DNA from: Pseudomaricurvus alkylphenolicus
GTDB lineage: Bacteria; Pseudomonadota; Gammaproteobacteria; Pseudomonadales; Cellvibrionaceae
Assembly: GCF_011683955.1 (NCBI RefSeq)
Contig: NZ_JAAQPI010000003.1
Coordinates: 496,001 to 560,000 of the forward strand
DNA: 64,000 nt
Direction: 5' to 3'
Position numbers and translations under genes: made by a program. This document shows, piece by piece, positions 17,591 to 25,832 of the stretch. Each line of letters starts with the position of its first letter. Position 1 is the first letter of the stretch. The notes beneath the pieces were generated by a model. That model ran no database searches. It was not told where the DNA came from and saw only the letters and a program-made list of their open reading frames with translations.

Positions 17591-19138
17591 ATGGATGCCA
17601 ACTCCAGTACGGATTCCCACAGAACGGCGGTCGCGGGACTCGGCCTGAGCTGGTCGGCGCGGCTCACGCCCTGGCTGGCCCTGCTCGGCGGCGCCCTCAC
17701 ACCGCTGTCTCTGGCGCCCCTTAATCTCTGGCCGCTGGCCTTTGTTGGCCCAGCACTGCTGGCATTGCTGCTGTACGGCCAGTCTCCCCGCCAGTGCGCC
17801 AGGCTCGCCTTTTTCTTTGGCCTTGGCCTGTTCGGTGTTGGCGCCTCCTGGGTTTATGTCAGCATTCATGATTTCGGCCAGGCCTCGATTACGCTGGCAA
17901 TATTGTTGACGGCACTTTTTGTTGCCGGACTGGCCCTCGTCTTTGCACTGCCGCTTGCCATTGTCAATCTGAGTCGAGAAAGACACTTCGGTGCTTACCT
18001 GCTGCGCTTTGGAGCCCTGTGGGTATTAGGCGAATGGCTGCGCAGCTGGTTGCTGACCGGCTTTCCGTGGCTGTTTATCGGCTATAGCCAAATGGCCACG
18101 CCGCTGGCGGGCTGGGCACCGGTGGCCGGTGTGTTCGGTGTCTCCTTGATCACCGTGTTGACAGCCATAGCGCTGGCATTTTGTTGCTCCCAACATACCC
18201 GCCGCTCTGCCAAACTGATGCTCACTGCCGCCGTTGCGGGCCTTTGGCTGACGGGAGGCATACTGCAAAACAACCAATGGACCACTGAACAGGGTGAGCC
18301 TGTCAGGGTGGCGCTGGTACAGGCCAATATCCCCCAGGAAAAAAAGTGGCAGCCCAGCTTTTTGTTGCCCACCCTGGAACGCTATCGGCAGCTGTCACGG
18401 ACGGCCTGGAGTAATGACTGGGTAATCTGGCCCGAGGCAGCCATTCCCATGCTCTATCACCGGGCATTACCCTTTCTTGAAGAGATGCAGGAAAAGGCCG
18501 CGAATACACAAACGGCTCTGATCACGGGTATCCTCTACGATACTCCCGGCAACCCGGTCTACCATAACAGCGCAGTGGGCCTGGGCATGGCCACCGGCAT
18601 GTATCACAAGACCCGGCTGGTTCCCTTTGGTGAGTACGTGCCCCTGGAGCAGTGGCTGCGGGGCCTGATCGAATTCTTTAATTTGCCCACCTCCATCATC
18701 AGCTCGGGCGACTCACAGCAACATGGCCTTCAGATAGGCAGCCTGATGCTGGCCACGGCGATTTGCTACGAAATCGTCTATCCGGATCTAGTGGCTGAGC
18801 AAAGCAGTGACCGCAGTGTCATCTTAACGATCAGTAACGACGCCTGGTTTGGCCATTCCTGGGGGCCGCTGCAACATCTGCAAATGGCCCAGATGCGAGC
18901 CCTGGAAACCGGCCGCTATGTCATTCGGGGCACCAATAATGGCGTCAGCGCGATCATCTCACCGGATGGGAGCTTACAGCAGGCCAGTGATCAATTTGTG
19001 CAGGCGGTGGTTGAGGGTGAGGTACAGCCAAGACTCGGCGACACCCCCTTTATGAGCACAGGCAGCCTGCCAACTCTGTTGGTTTGTGCCCTGATGCTGG
19101 CAGCGGGCTTCAGGCGACCGCTGGCACCTCGCCATTGA
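17591..19138 (+). CDS. lnt: Apolipoprotein N-acyltransferase
   Basis: Inner-membrane enzyme adding the third acyl chain to lipoproteins. About 515 residues: six or more hydrophobic helices in the first 210 residues, then a nitrilase-like periplasmic domain with the Glu-Lys-Cys triad visible in WPEAAIP, KTRLVPFGEYVP and ATAICYEIVYPD. A final membrane helix ends the protein. The start is taken as ATG 17591; TTG 17585 and GTG 17588 are in frame. It begins at the corC stop. Its 3' end overlaps the convergent gene at 19110 by 29 bases. Confidence 0.95.
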   Translation: MDANSSTDSHRTAVAGLGLSWSARLTPWLALLGGALTPLSLAPLNLWPLAFVGPALLALLLYGQSPRQCARLAFFFGLGLFGVGASWVYVSIHDFGQASITLAILLTALFVAGLALVFALPLAIVNLSRERHFGAYLLRFGALWVLGEWLRSWLLTGFPWLFIGYSQMATPLAGWAPVAGVFGVSLITVLTAIALAFCCSQHTRRSAKLMLTAAVAGLWLTGGILQNNQWTTEQGEPVRVALVQANIPQEKKWQPSFLLPTLERYRQLSRTAWSNDWVIWPEAAIPMLYHRALPFLEEMQEKAANTQTALITGILYDTPGNPVYHNSAVGLGMATGMYHKTRLVPFGEYVPLEQWLRGLIEFFNLPTSIISSGDSQQHGLQIGSLMLATAICYEIVYPDLVAEQSSDRSVILTISNDAWFGHSWGPLQHLQMAQMRALETGRYVIRGTNNGVSAIISPDGSLQQASDQFVQAVVEGEVQPRLGDTPFMSTGSLPTLLVCALMLAAGFRRPLAPRH

Positions 19139-19526
19139 GTAATGAGAAAGGCTGCCCACCACTGAGCAGAGGTTCCAGATAGCGGCTTCTCGAGGCTTCA
19201 TTGACCGCAATACACTCGCCTTTTAACGGTGACATCCCCACCCACTGAAACCGCCAGCGCAACCATTCCGGCTCCTCTCCGGGCTGGTACTGCAAAAAGT
19301 CCACTTCTGCCGGTCTGGCGCCCAATTTCTGCACCAACTGGTGCGCTATGTGCTCGGCACTCTTACTCAGTCGACGGGCGGGCATTTCCTGGCTCGCCAC
19401 CAGAATCACGGTATAGCGCTTGCGATAGACCAGGCAACACAACTGAACCGGGATAAGGCGACTCAGGCGGTCTTGCAGTTGTAAATGATCTAATTGCAGA
19501 CGTTCGGGATCGAGGGAGATGTTCAT
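19110..19526 (-). CDS. Hypothetical protein next to lnt
   Basis: 139 residues from ATG 19526 (the frame extends to a TTG at 19616, but that stretch is Asn-rich and unlike coding sequence). The family is unknown. It has no signal peptide. The middle (LIPVQLCCLVYRKRYTVILV) is beta-rich, and a Trp-rich stretch EWLRWRFQWVGMSPLKGEC lies near residue 97. It is divergent from the lipoprotein gene at 19620 and convergent with lnt. A gene of similar size and place occurs between lnt and leuS in Pseudomonas, from memory. Confidence 0.6.
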   Translation of the reverse strand: MNISLDPERLQLDHLQLQDRLSRLIPVQLCCLVYRKRYTVILVASQEMPARRLSKSAEHIAHQLVQKLGARPAEVDFLQYQPGEEPEWLRWRFQWVGMSPLKGECIAVNEASRSRYLEPLLSGGQPFSLLNGEVPAVA

Positions 19527-19619
19527 AAGGTACAACGCTTTTGAATTATTGTTATTATCTCGGTCTATTATGTCGTTAAGATGATTCGTTTCCTGACCGC
19601 TGACCGGGGGAACCAACCT

Positions 19620-20597
19620 ATGCGATGCATCAACGTACCGGAATTGGCACGTATTTCGACATTGCTACGAGAGAAGCGGGATTCTAGCACGGCCGCATTC
19701 AATCGGGTAGTGCTGAAAAGAGCTGCTGTTTTGCTGGTGATTATCGGCTGCCTCGGATTGAGCGGTTGCACACTGCGAGTCAGCTATACCTTTCTGGACT
19801 GGTGGATCGGCTGGCAGATCAGAGACCACGTCTCCCTGAGTCGGGACCAGCGCAAAACCATGGAACAGGCGTTGGACCGGTTTCATCTCTGGCATCAAAG
19901 TACCCAATTGCCCCGTTATCTGGCCGCCAGTGAACGTCTGCAGGAGCAATTACAGGCCCCCTCACTGCCCCCTCAAAGCTGGCAGGACATCGCCCTGGAA
20001 GGTCAATTGCTCTATGAAGACAGCCTTAAACAGCTGATGCCTGACCTCGTCACTCTGTTTATTGAGCTCAACGACGAGCAATGGCTGGAATTCAAACAGA
20101 GCATTGGCAAGAAGCACGAGAAATACGCCAAACGCTATATAGACGTCACCCCCGAGGAGAGGCTGAAAAAGCGGCGGGAGCACACCCTCGAAGTTCTGAA
20201 ACCCTGGATCGGCAAACCCTCCGAACAGCAGCAGCAGCTGATTGATGACTGGAACCAGGCCCTGAAACCTATTGCCGAAATGTCACTTCAGCAGCGGCAA
20301 ACCATGCTGGCCCGGGCTGACAGCATTTACCAACAACGAACCGAACTGGCCCGTAACGACCTGAGTCAACAACTGTGGCAGCTGATCACCAATGATCGCT
20401 CGCTGTATTCTGAGTCTCATTTAGAACTTATCAGAGACAATCAGCAGCTGACGTTTGAGCTGTCCAGCCAGTTGCACGCCAGCCTCAGTGACAAGCAGCG
20501 CAAGAGACTGTTAGAGGAACTGCAGAGCTATCAGCAGGATTTCGCTTACCTGCACGAGCGATACCTTAAAAACACCCAGGTGCATCCGGCAATCTAA
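19620..20597 (+). CDS. DUF6279 family lipoprotein
   Basis: 325 residues from ATG 19620, preceded by GGGGGA at about eight bases. The lipoprotein signal is LKRAAVLLVIIGCLGLSGC with the modified cysteine at the end. The N-region before it is unusually long, so a GTG at 19710 could be the true start. The mature part has the family opening SYTFLDWWIGWQIRDHVSLS and is then almost wholly helical with many Gln. It is probably anchored to the outer membrane, facing the periplasm. Function unknown. It ends 30 bases from the convergent NIT-like gene. Confidence 0.85.
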   Translation: MRCINVPELARISTLLREKRDSSTAAFNRVVLKRAAVLLVIIGCLGLSGCTLRVSYTFLDWWIGWQIRDHVSLSRDQRKTMEQALDRFHLWHQSTQLPRYLAASERLQEQLQAPSLPPQSWQDIALEGQLLYEDSLKQLMPDLVTLFIELNDEQWLEFKQSIGKKHEKYAKRYIDVTPEERLKKRREHTLEVLKPWIGKPSEQQQQLIDDWNQALKPIAEMSLQQRQTMLARADSIYQQRTELARNDLSQQLWQLITNDRSLYSESHLELIRDNQQLTFELSSQLHASLSDKQRKRLLEELQSYQQDFAYLHERYLKNTQVHPAI

Positions 20598-20627
20598 GGG
20601 CGTGGGCAGTTCTCAGGGTTCTCAGTA

Positions 20628-21521
20628 TCAGTGACTGGCGAGCCAGGCTTCGAGTTCCTTCTCCAGCTGATCCCTTAACAGGTGGATTCCCCCATCAACA
20701 CCCTCCACGTAGGCCTGGATAATTTCTGACCCCAGTGAGAATAACTGCCTGGCGTCGGCTTTGTGGCAATCGCCGTGGAGAATGTCCCGCTTGATGGTAT
20801 TGAGGAAGAAAGCCAACTTGAGCTCGTAGTTCTTGAGCTCCTGCAACGACTTCCAACCGCCCTTTAACTGGGCATCCATATTGTCAATCTGAAGCACCAG
20901 CTCGCGATTTTGCTGCTCAGCGCACTGCAGCCAATAGCGCAACTTTTTGTCATGCTCTTCGTCACACTCACTCACTACCGCAGCGTGGGTCGCCAGACCA
21001 CGGATGCGGGCTAATTGCTCCACCAGTTCGGGCACCTGACGACTGACCAGCGGTAATACATTGTCGACAACTTCAGTGCCCGCAGGCAGCACCTCCTGCC
21101 AGTGCAACTTTTGGAATTGGCGGGCCAGCCCCGTCATTAACTGTAACAACTGCTCGATCAGAAAGGAGTGGTACTCAAAGTTCTCAAGCAGTGCATCCCC
21201 TTCCCAGTCATGGCAAACGGTACTCCAGCCGTGACGAACATTGCGTTGCTCTGCATCCGGCACCAGCCTGTCGAATTCGGTACAGGTATGGCGCAACGCC
21301 AGCAGGCGGCGATTTACCTGAGTCTGAACCTGATTCATATCCTCGGTAAACAAGCCGTCTCCGGCCAGGTGAGCGAGGCAGACTCCGCGGTGTTGCTGGA
21401 TGGAATTGATCAGGCGATTGAACTGGCGCATCAACGTCAGAGCGGCGTTGCGTTCGCGATAACGGGCGGTGACGGCATCTACCTGCGATCGCTGCTCCAA
21501 AAGCGTATCGGCTTCCACCAT
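20628..21521 (-). CDS. Soluble nitrate/nitrite-sensing (NIT)-like helical protein
   Basis: About 297 residues from ATG 21521 (AAGGA ten bases upstream); a TTG at 21572 would add 17 residues. It is all-helical and rich in Leu, Gln and His. Two segments recall the NIT sensor domain: INSIQQHRGVCLAHLAGD near the start and LARIRGLATHAAVVSECD near the middle. NIT domains normally sit in the periplasmic part of chemoreceptors or kinases, but here there is no membrane helix or output domain. It could be a stand-alone sensor or an unrelated helical protein. No partner gene is adjacent. Confidence 0.6.
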   Translation of the reverse strand: MVEADTLLEQRSQVDAVTARYRERNAALTLMRQFNRLINSIQQHRGVCLAHLAGDGLFTEDMNQVQTQVNRRLLALRHTCTEFDRLVPDAEQRNVRHGWSTVCHDWEGDALLENFEYHSFLIEQLLQLMTGLARQFQKLHWQEVLPAGTEVVDNVLPLVSRQVPELVEQLARIRGLATHAAVVSECDEEHDKKLRYWLQCAEQQNRELVLQIDNMDAQLKGGWKSLQELKNYELKLAFFLNTIKRDILHGDCHKADARQLFSLGSEIIQAYVEGVDGGIHLLRDQLEKELEAWLASH

Positions 21522-21707
21522 AGTCTCTGTGTTCCTTGTATCTACAACCGTGTCGGTCTTGTTGTCTTTCAATCTTCTTTTGGTTCTGCAAAGACTACGC
21601 CAATCCGAAACTATCGTTGGGGAGCCCCGATAGCGCGATCACAATTCGCGCGCTGCGGTCATTATTCGGGCAGCGACTGCTATTGCCGCGCCAAAAGTGT
21701 GCAGTTG

Positions 21708-22463
21708 CTACGGGCTCAGTCGATACACCCATCCTCCCAGCCACTCATGCAGCATATAGCGGCTGCTTCGCAAGGCGTTGGCACTGGGCAAAAAATCCAA
21801 CACCTCCGGGCCCAACTGTTGGCGGGCGAATCCCAGCCCCGCCGGTACCACCTCAAAACCGGCATTCTGGAAGACTCGTTCGGCCCGCGCCATATGCCAG
21901 GAATGAGTGACCAACAGGATGCGACTGAAACCCTGATCAGCCAGCAGTGCGTAAGAATGGAGGCCATTCTCGGCGGTGTTGCGGCTACCTCCCTCGCGCC
22001 ACTCTACCGGTACACCAAACTCCTGGATCAATGTATCCGCCATCATCTCGGCTTCCGGCCGGGCATCCTCCCGAAAAACCGATCCACCGGAAACAAGAAC
22101 TGGCAGCTCGGTTTGCCGATGCAGAGTTGCGGCATACCTCAGGCGCTCCAGGGCCAGGCGGTTCACAGTATCCTGATATCCGTATTCCGGGGCCTCACGG
22201 CGTCTCCCCGCCCCCAGCACCACAATAGCCTGGGCGGACGCAGCCTGCGTCAAATCGATTGGGGCATAGTTCCATTCCAGCCCTCTTTGCAGAGACCAGG
22301 ACACCACCGGTAACGCCAGCAACCACAGGCTGATCAAACCCAGTAGCCCCAGGGCGCGGGATATTTTCGGGTAGCGCCTCCAGCAGACGATCGCCAATGC
22401 GATACAGACTAATTGCAGGGCGGGGGGCAGAATCAGTGTTTTGGCTATGGAACGAATCAACAT
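21708..22463 (-). CDS. YdcF family membrane protein (DUF218; ElyC/SanA-like)
   Basis: About 251 residues from ATG 22463 (a TTG at 22487 is an alternative). Two membrane helices at the start (LQLVCIALAIVCW and LGLLGLISLWLLALPVV) lead to a periplasmic DUF218 domain: AIVVLGAGRR, ELPVLVSGGSVFREDARPEA, and the conserved SRNTAENGLHS and ILLVTHSWHMARAERVF. Members such as ElyC affect envelope and peptidoglycan precursor balance, but the reaction is not settled. It is monocistronic, with no clear ribosome-binding site. Confidence 0.9.
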   Translation of the reverse strand: MLIRSIAKTLILPPALQLVCIALAIVCWRRYPKISRALGLLGLISLWLLALPVVSWSLQRGLEWNYAPIDLTQAASAQAIVVLGAGRRREAPEYGYQDTVNRLALERLRYAATLHRQTELPVLVSGGSVFREDARPEAEMMADTLIQEFGVPVEWREGGSRNTAENGLHSYALLADQGFSRILLVTHSWHMARAERVFQNAGFEVVPAGLGFARQQLGPEVLDFLPSANALRSSRYMLHEWLGGWVYRLSP

Positions 22464-22612
22464 CGGTGTAGTATTCGGTAGAAACAATAGTCGTTAATGG
22501 TCATAAATCGCAGGCCTAACCCTACCACGATTGATGAACAAATCGCATTTGCACCCAAGTCATAAACCTTCTACCCTGTGCGGCTTTGCGCCGAAGACCC
22601 CTTGTAGACCCT

Positions 22613-23641
22613 ATGAAACCGACCATTAAGGATGTGGCCAAGCTGGCCGGAGTGTCATTTAAAACTGTTTCCCGGGTGATCAACAACGAGCCGTCGGTGG
22701 GTGAAGCCCTTAAAGAGAAAGTCTGGAAAGCGGTCAAGGAACTGAATTATCAGCCTAACCTCTCCGCCCGGCACCTGCGTGGCGGCTCTTCGTTTATCGG
22801 GTTTATTTACGACAATCCCAACAGCCATTACGTCATCAGCATGCAGCACGGTATCCTGCAGGAGTGTCGTCGGCAGGGATTCGAACTAGTGATCCACCCC
22901 TGCGATGCCAAGTCAGACACCATCACCGACGAATTGGCTGAGATGGTCGAACGGGGGCACCTGGCGGGGCTGGTGCTGACACCGCCGGTATCCGAAACCC
23001 GCGAGATTATTGAGGACCTCGGCCGGCGGGGCATCAAATTTGTACGCATTATCTCCGGCTCGGAAGAGCCGGATGATCTGTCTCCCTGCGTTTACATTGA
23101 CGATCGCAATGCGGCGCGGGAGATTACCCAATATCTGATCGATCTGGGGCACACACGCATCGGATTCCTCTCAGGTGATACCGTGCATTCCTCATCCGGA
23201 GAGCGGGAAGAGGGTTACCGCCAGGCACTGCATGAAAATGGACTGACAGTGGACGAATCCCTGGTCCTGCAGGGCCAATACTCGTTTGAGTCGGGGGTGG
23301 AGCGCACCAAGCAACTACTCAGCCTTGAATCCCCACCCTCAGCCGTATTCGCCTGTAACGATGAAATTGCGGCAGGGACTCTGTTTGCCGCCAGACTGCT
23401 GGGTACCGAAGTGCCGGGCAAGCTCTCTATTGTCGGCTTTGAGGATAATCCCTTTTCCCGCCAGACCTGGCCCAAGCTGACGACCGCTGCCCAGCCCACC
23501 AGCCAGATTGCCGCCAGTGCAGCCGCCCTCCTGATTCAATCAACCCGAACAACGCGCAGCGGGCAGAATCCCACAGAAGCCATCGAAAACGGCTTTCACC
23601 CCCAGCTGGTGGTACGGGATTCCACGGCAGAACCGGCTTAA
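22613..23641 (+). CDS. LacI-family regulator of GlcNAc/chitin use (NagR-like)
   Basis: 342 residues from ATG 22613. The LacI helix-turn-helix is at 1-50 (PTIKDVAKLAGVSFKTVSRV), followed by a periplasmic-binding-type sugar domain (ALVLTPP-type strand, CVYIDDRNAAREITQYLIDL, FACNDEIAAGTLFAARLLG). It lies 200 bases upstream of nagA in the same direction. The perfect palindrome GACAACGTTGTC at the nagA promoter, and twice at the receptor operon 21 kb away, fits an operator of LacI-type symmetry with a central CG. So it probably represses both arms and is released by a GlcNAc-derived ligand. That assignment is inference from position and motif sharing. Confidence 0.88.
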   Translation: MKPTIKDVAKLAGVSFKTVSRVINNEPSVGEALKEKVWKAVKELNYQPNLSARHLRGGSSFIGFIYDNPNSHYVISMQHGILQECRRQGFELVIHPCDAKSDTITDELAEMVERGHLAGLVLTPPVSETREIIEDLGRRGIKFVRIISGSEEPDDLSPCVYIDDRNAAREITQYLIDLGHTRIGFLSGDTVHSSSGEREEGYRQALHENGLTVDESLVLQGQYSFESGVERTKQLLSLESPPSAVFACNDEIAAGTLFAARLLGTEVPGKLSIVGFEDNPFSRQTWPKLTTAAQPTSQIAASAAALLIQSTRTTRSGQNPTEAIENGFHPQLVVRDSTAEPA

Positions 23642-23748
23642 ACGCCACCAGCCCTGTTTGATTGGCTGAATCCTGCCCCCACTTAGCCCTACCTCAAATT
23701 AGCCTGCTGGCTGCTGGTTTGCCTTTCAAACTGCTACTCCATAATGAT

Positions 23749-23760
23749 GACAACGTTGTC
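23749..23760. promoter_or_regulatory. Putative NagR operator at the nagA promoter
   Basis: GACAACGTTGTC is a perfect 12-bp palindrome between the regulator gene and nagA, 81 bases before the nagA ATG. A possible promoter overlaps it: TTGTCC (23756-23761), 17 bases, TACAGT (23779-23784), so bound repressor would cover the -35 box. The identical 12-mer occurs at 44850 and 44885. Confidence 0.8.
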
Positions 23761-23841
23761 CCAAAGAAAAACTCGTGCTACAGTGGCCAGACTTTAACCA
23801 ATTCGATAACCATTAACCCATTCCAGGAGAGCAGGTTTTCA

Positions 23842-25002
23842 ATGCTGACCGCACTTACCAATGCCCGCGTATTTGACGGCCATCAATGTCTGGAAGGCTA
23901 CGCCGTCGTTCTGAACGGCTCCAGAATTCACGCGCTGTTGCCGGAAAAGGAACTCGACACTGACATCGAAAGACAAAATCTTGAAGGCGGTGTTCTGGCG
24001 CCGGGATTTATTGACCTGCAAGTCAATGGCGGTGGCGGCATTCTGTTTAACAACAGCCCCGATCTGGATGGCATCCGTCAAATGCTGGAGGGTCATCGCA
24101 ACGGCGGTACCACCTCCATGACCCCAACTCTGATCAGCGATTCGCTGGTACAGCAACAACAGGGAGTGGCAGCCGTGTGCCAGGCGCTGGAGGAAAAACT
24201 GCCGGGGGTGCTGGGTGTGCATATTGAGGGCCCCTTCTTTAATCCCGATCGCCGCGGCACTCATAAACAGGATTACATCCGCCCTATGTCCGCTGAGGAT
24301 CTCGAATGGTTAGCGAGCATCAGACGACATCATCCCGACATGACCCTGTTAATCACTCTGGCACCGGAACAGACCAAAGCCGGCCAGATCCAAACACTGG
24401 CGGATGCAGGCATCCGTGTCTGCGCAGGGCACACCGATGCCAATCACGAGCAGATCAAGGCGGCACTCGCCGAGGGCCTGAGCGGATTTACCCACCTATA
24501 CAACGCTATGCGTCCGCTCACCGGGCGCGACCCCGGTGTGGTTGGCGCGGCTCTGGCCGACAATGACAGCTGGTGTGGCATCATCGCCGATGGCCACCAT
24601 GTCGATCCGACAGCCATTCAGGTTGCCCTTAACGCCAAACCCGCCGGTAAGGTTTTTCTGGTCACCGACGCCATGGCAACCGTCGGTTCAAACGAGAACA
24701 GCTTTTCCCTATACAACGAAGTGATTAGCGAACAGGACGGCTGCCTGGTGAACGCCGAAGGCAATCTGGCCGGCAGCGCCATCGGCATGATCGACGCCGT
24801 GCGCTTTTGCGTGGAATCCGTTGGCGCTTCATTGCAAGAGGCCCTTCGTATGGCTTCACTTTACCCGGCTCAATACATTGGCAAGGCAGATCAGCTCGGT
24901 CGAATTCGCAGTGGTTATCGCGCCGACCTTGTCCACTTCGATGACGCTTTTCGCGTTCAGCACACCTGGGTGGCCGGCAGCAAGCGCCGGCACATGAATT
25001 AA
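23842..25002 (+). CDS. nagA: N-acetylglucosamine-6-phosphate deacetylase
   Basis: Hydrolyses GlcNAc-6-phosphate to glucosamine-6-phosphate and acetate in the cytoplasm. 386 residues from ATG 23842 (AGGAGAGCAGG upstream). Amidohydrolase metal and catalytic residues are present: Glu129 in HIEGPFF, His197 in CAGHTDAN, His218 in GFTHLYNAM, and Asp276 in [10 protein letters not shown]. The open frame runs upstream to 23662 over the operator and promoter, but that part is not protein-like. It is the first gene of nagA-nagB-hexosaminidase, with gaps under 20 bases. Confidence 0.96.
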   Translation: MLTALTNARVFDGHQCLEGYAVVLNGSRIHALLPEKELDTDIERQNLEGGVLAPGFIDLQVNGGGGILFNNSPDLDGIRQMLEGHRNGGTTSMTPTLISDSLVQQQQGVAAVCQALEEKLPGVLGVHIEGPFFNPDRRGTHKQDYIRPMSAEDLEWLASIRRHHPDMTLLITLAPEQTKAGQIQTLADAGIRVCAGHTDANHEQIKAALAEGLSGFTHLYNAMRPLTGRDPGVVGAALADNDSWCGIIADGHHVDPTAIQVALNAKPAGKVFLVTDAMATVGSNENSFSLYNEVISEQDGCLVNAEGNLAGSAIGMIDAVRFCVESVGASLQEALRMASLYPAQYIGKADQLGRIRSGYRADLVHFDDAFRVQHTWVAGSKRRHMN

Positions 25003-25019
25003 TTTCGGAGCGTAACTTC

Positions 25020-25814
25020 ATGCAAGTAGTCATTCTCGACAACGCCGATGCCGTCGCCAACTATGGCGCGAACATTTTTGTACGCCGGTTACAGCGACAA
25101 CCTGCCAGTGTGTTTGGCCTGGCGACGGGCTCCACACCCGTCGCGTTGTATCAAAAGTTGATTCAAACTTATGAACGCGGAGAGGTATCGTTTCGCGATG
25201 TGACCACCTTTAATCTCGATGAATATCTCGGCCTCAGCGGCGATCATCCCCAAAGCTATCGCCACTTTATGAACCAACAGCTGTTTGAGCACATCGACAT
25301 CAATCCGGGCAACACCTACGTGCCACCGGGCAACGCCAGCAATCCCATCAGTGCCTGCGAAGAGTATGAACAACTGATTGAAAAACACGGCGGCATTGAT
25401 ATTCAACTGTTGGGCATCGGGCGCAATGGCCATATCGGTTTTAACGAACCCTCCTCCGGTCTGCGCTCACGCACCCGTGTCAAGACGTTAACGCCGGCCA
25501 CCATTGACGATAACGCCCGCTTCTTTGAAGACGATGAGTACCAACCCCATCTGTCCATCACCATGGGTATTGGCACGATTCTGGACAGCCGCCAAGTGGT
25601 GTTGCTCGCAACGGGCAGCCACAAGGCCGATGCGATTCGCGATACCGTTGAAGGTCCGCTGTCAGCCGCCTGCCCCGCTTCGGCCCTGCAGATGCACACC
25701 AACGCTGTAGTCATTGTGGACGAAGCTGCGGCAGCCAGATTGCAACACGCGGATTTTTACAAGCATATCGAACGGGAAAACCAACAATTGTTGGCACAGC
25801 TTGGAATTAACTAA
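25020..25814 (+). CDS. nagB: Glucosamine-6-phosphate deaminase
   Basis: Isomerises and deaminates glucosamine-6-phosphate to fructose-6-phosphate and ammonia, feeding glycolysis. 264 residues. The phosphate loop is [11 protein letters not shown]; the FNLDEYLGL block carries the general base Asp. The catalytic segment reads [13 protein letters not shown]: His and Glu are kept, while the position that is Asp in E. coli NagB is Asn, as in Bacillus-type enzymes. It follows nagA by 17 bases. Confidence 0.95.
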   Translation: MQVVILDNADAVANYGANIFVRRLQRQPASVFGLATGSTPVALYQKLIQTYERGEVSFRDVTTFNLDEYLGLSGDHPQSYRHFMNQQLFEHIDINPGNTYVPPGNASNPISACEEYEQLIEKHGGIDIQLLGIGRNGHIGFNEPSSGLRSRTRVKTLTPATIDDNARFFEDDEYQPHLSITMGIGTILDSRQVVLLATGSHKADAIRDTVEGPLSAACPASALQMHTNAVVIVDEAAAARLQHADFYKHIERENQQLLAQLGIN

Positions 25815-25832
25815 AGGCGCGGAATCAGTACC

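Noticed and set aside
14791-17986. Long minus-strand frames (454 and 429 codons) opposite ybeZ and corC/lnt
   Set aside because: Antisense to conserved genes with clear motifs; no homology or starts of their own.
23662-23841. N-terminal extension of nagA by 60 residues
   Set aside because: It would cover the NagR operator and the promoter, and the residues are not part of the NagA family.
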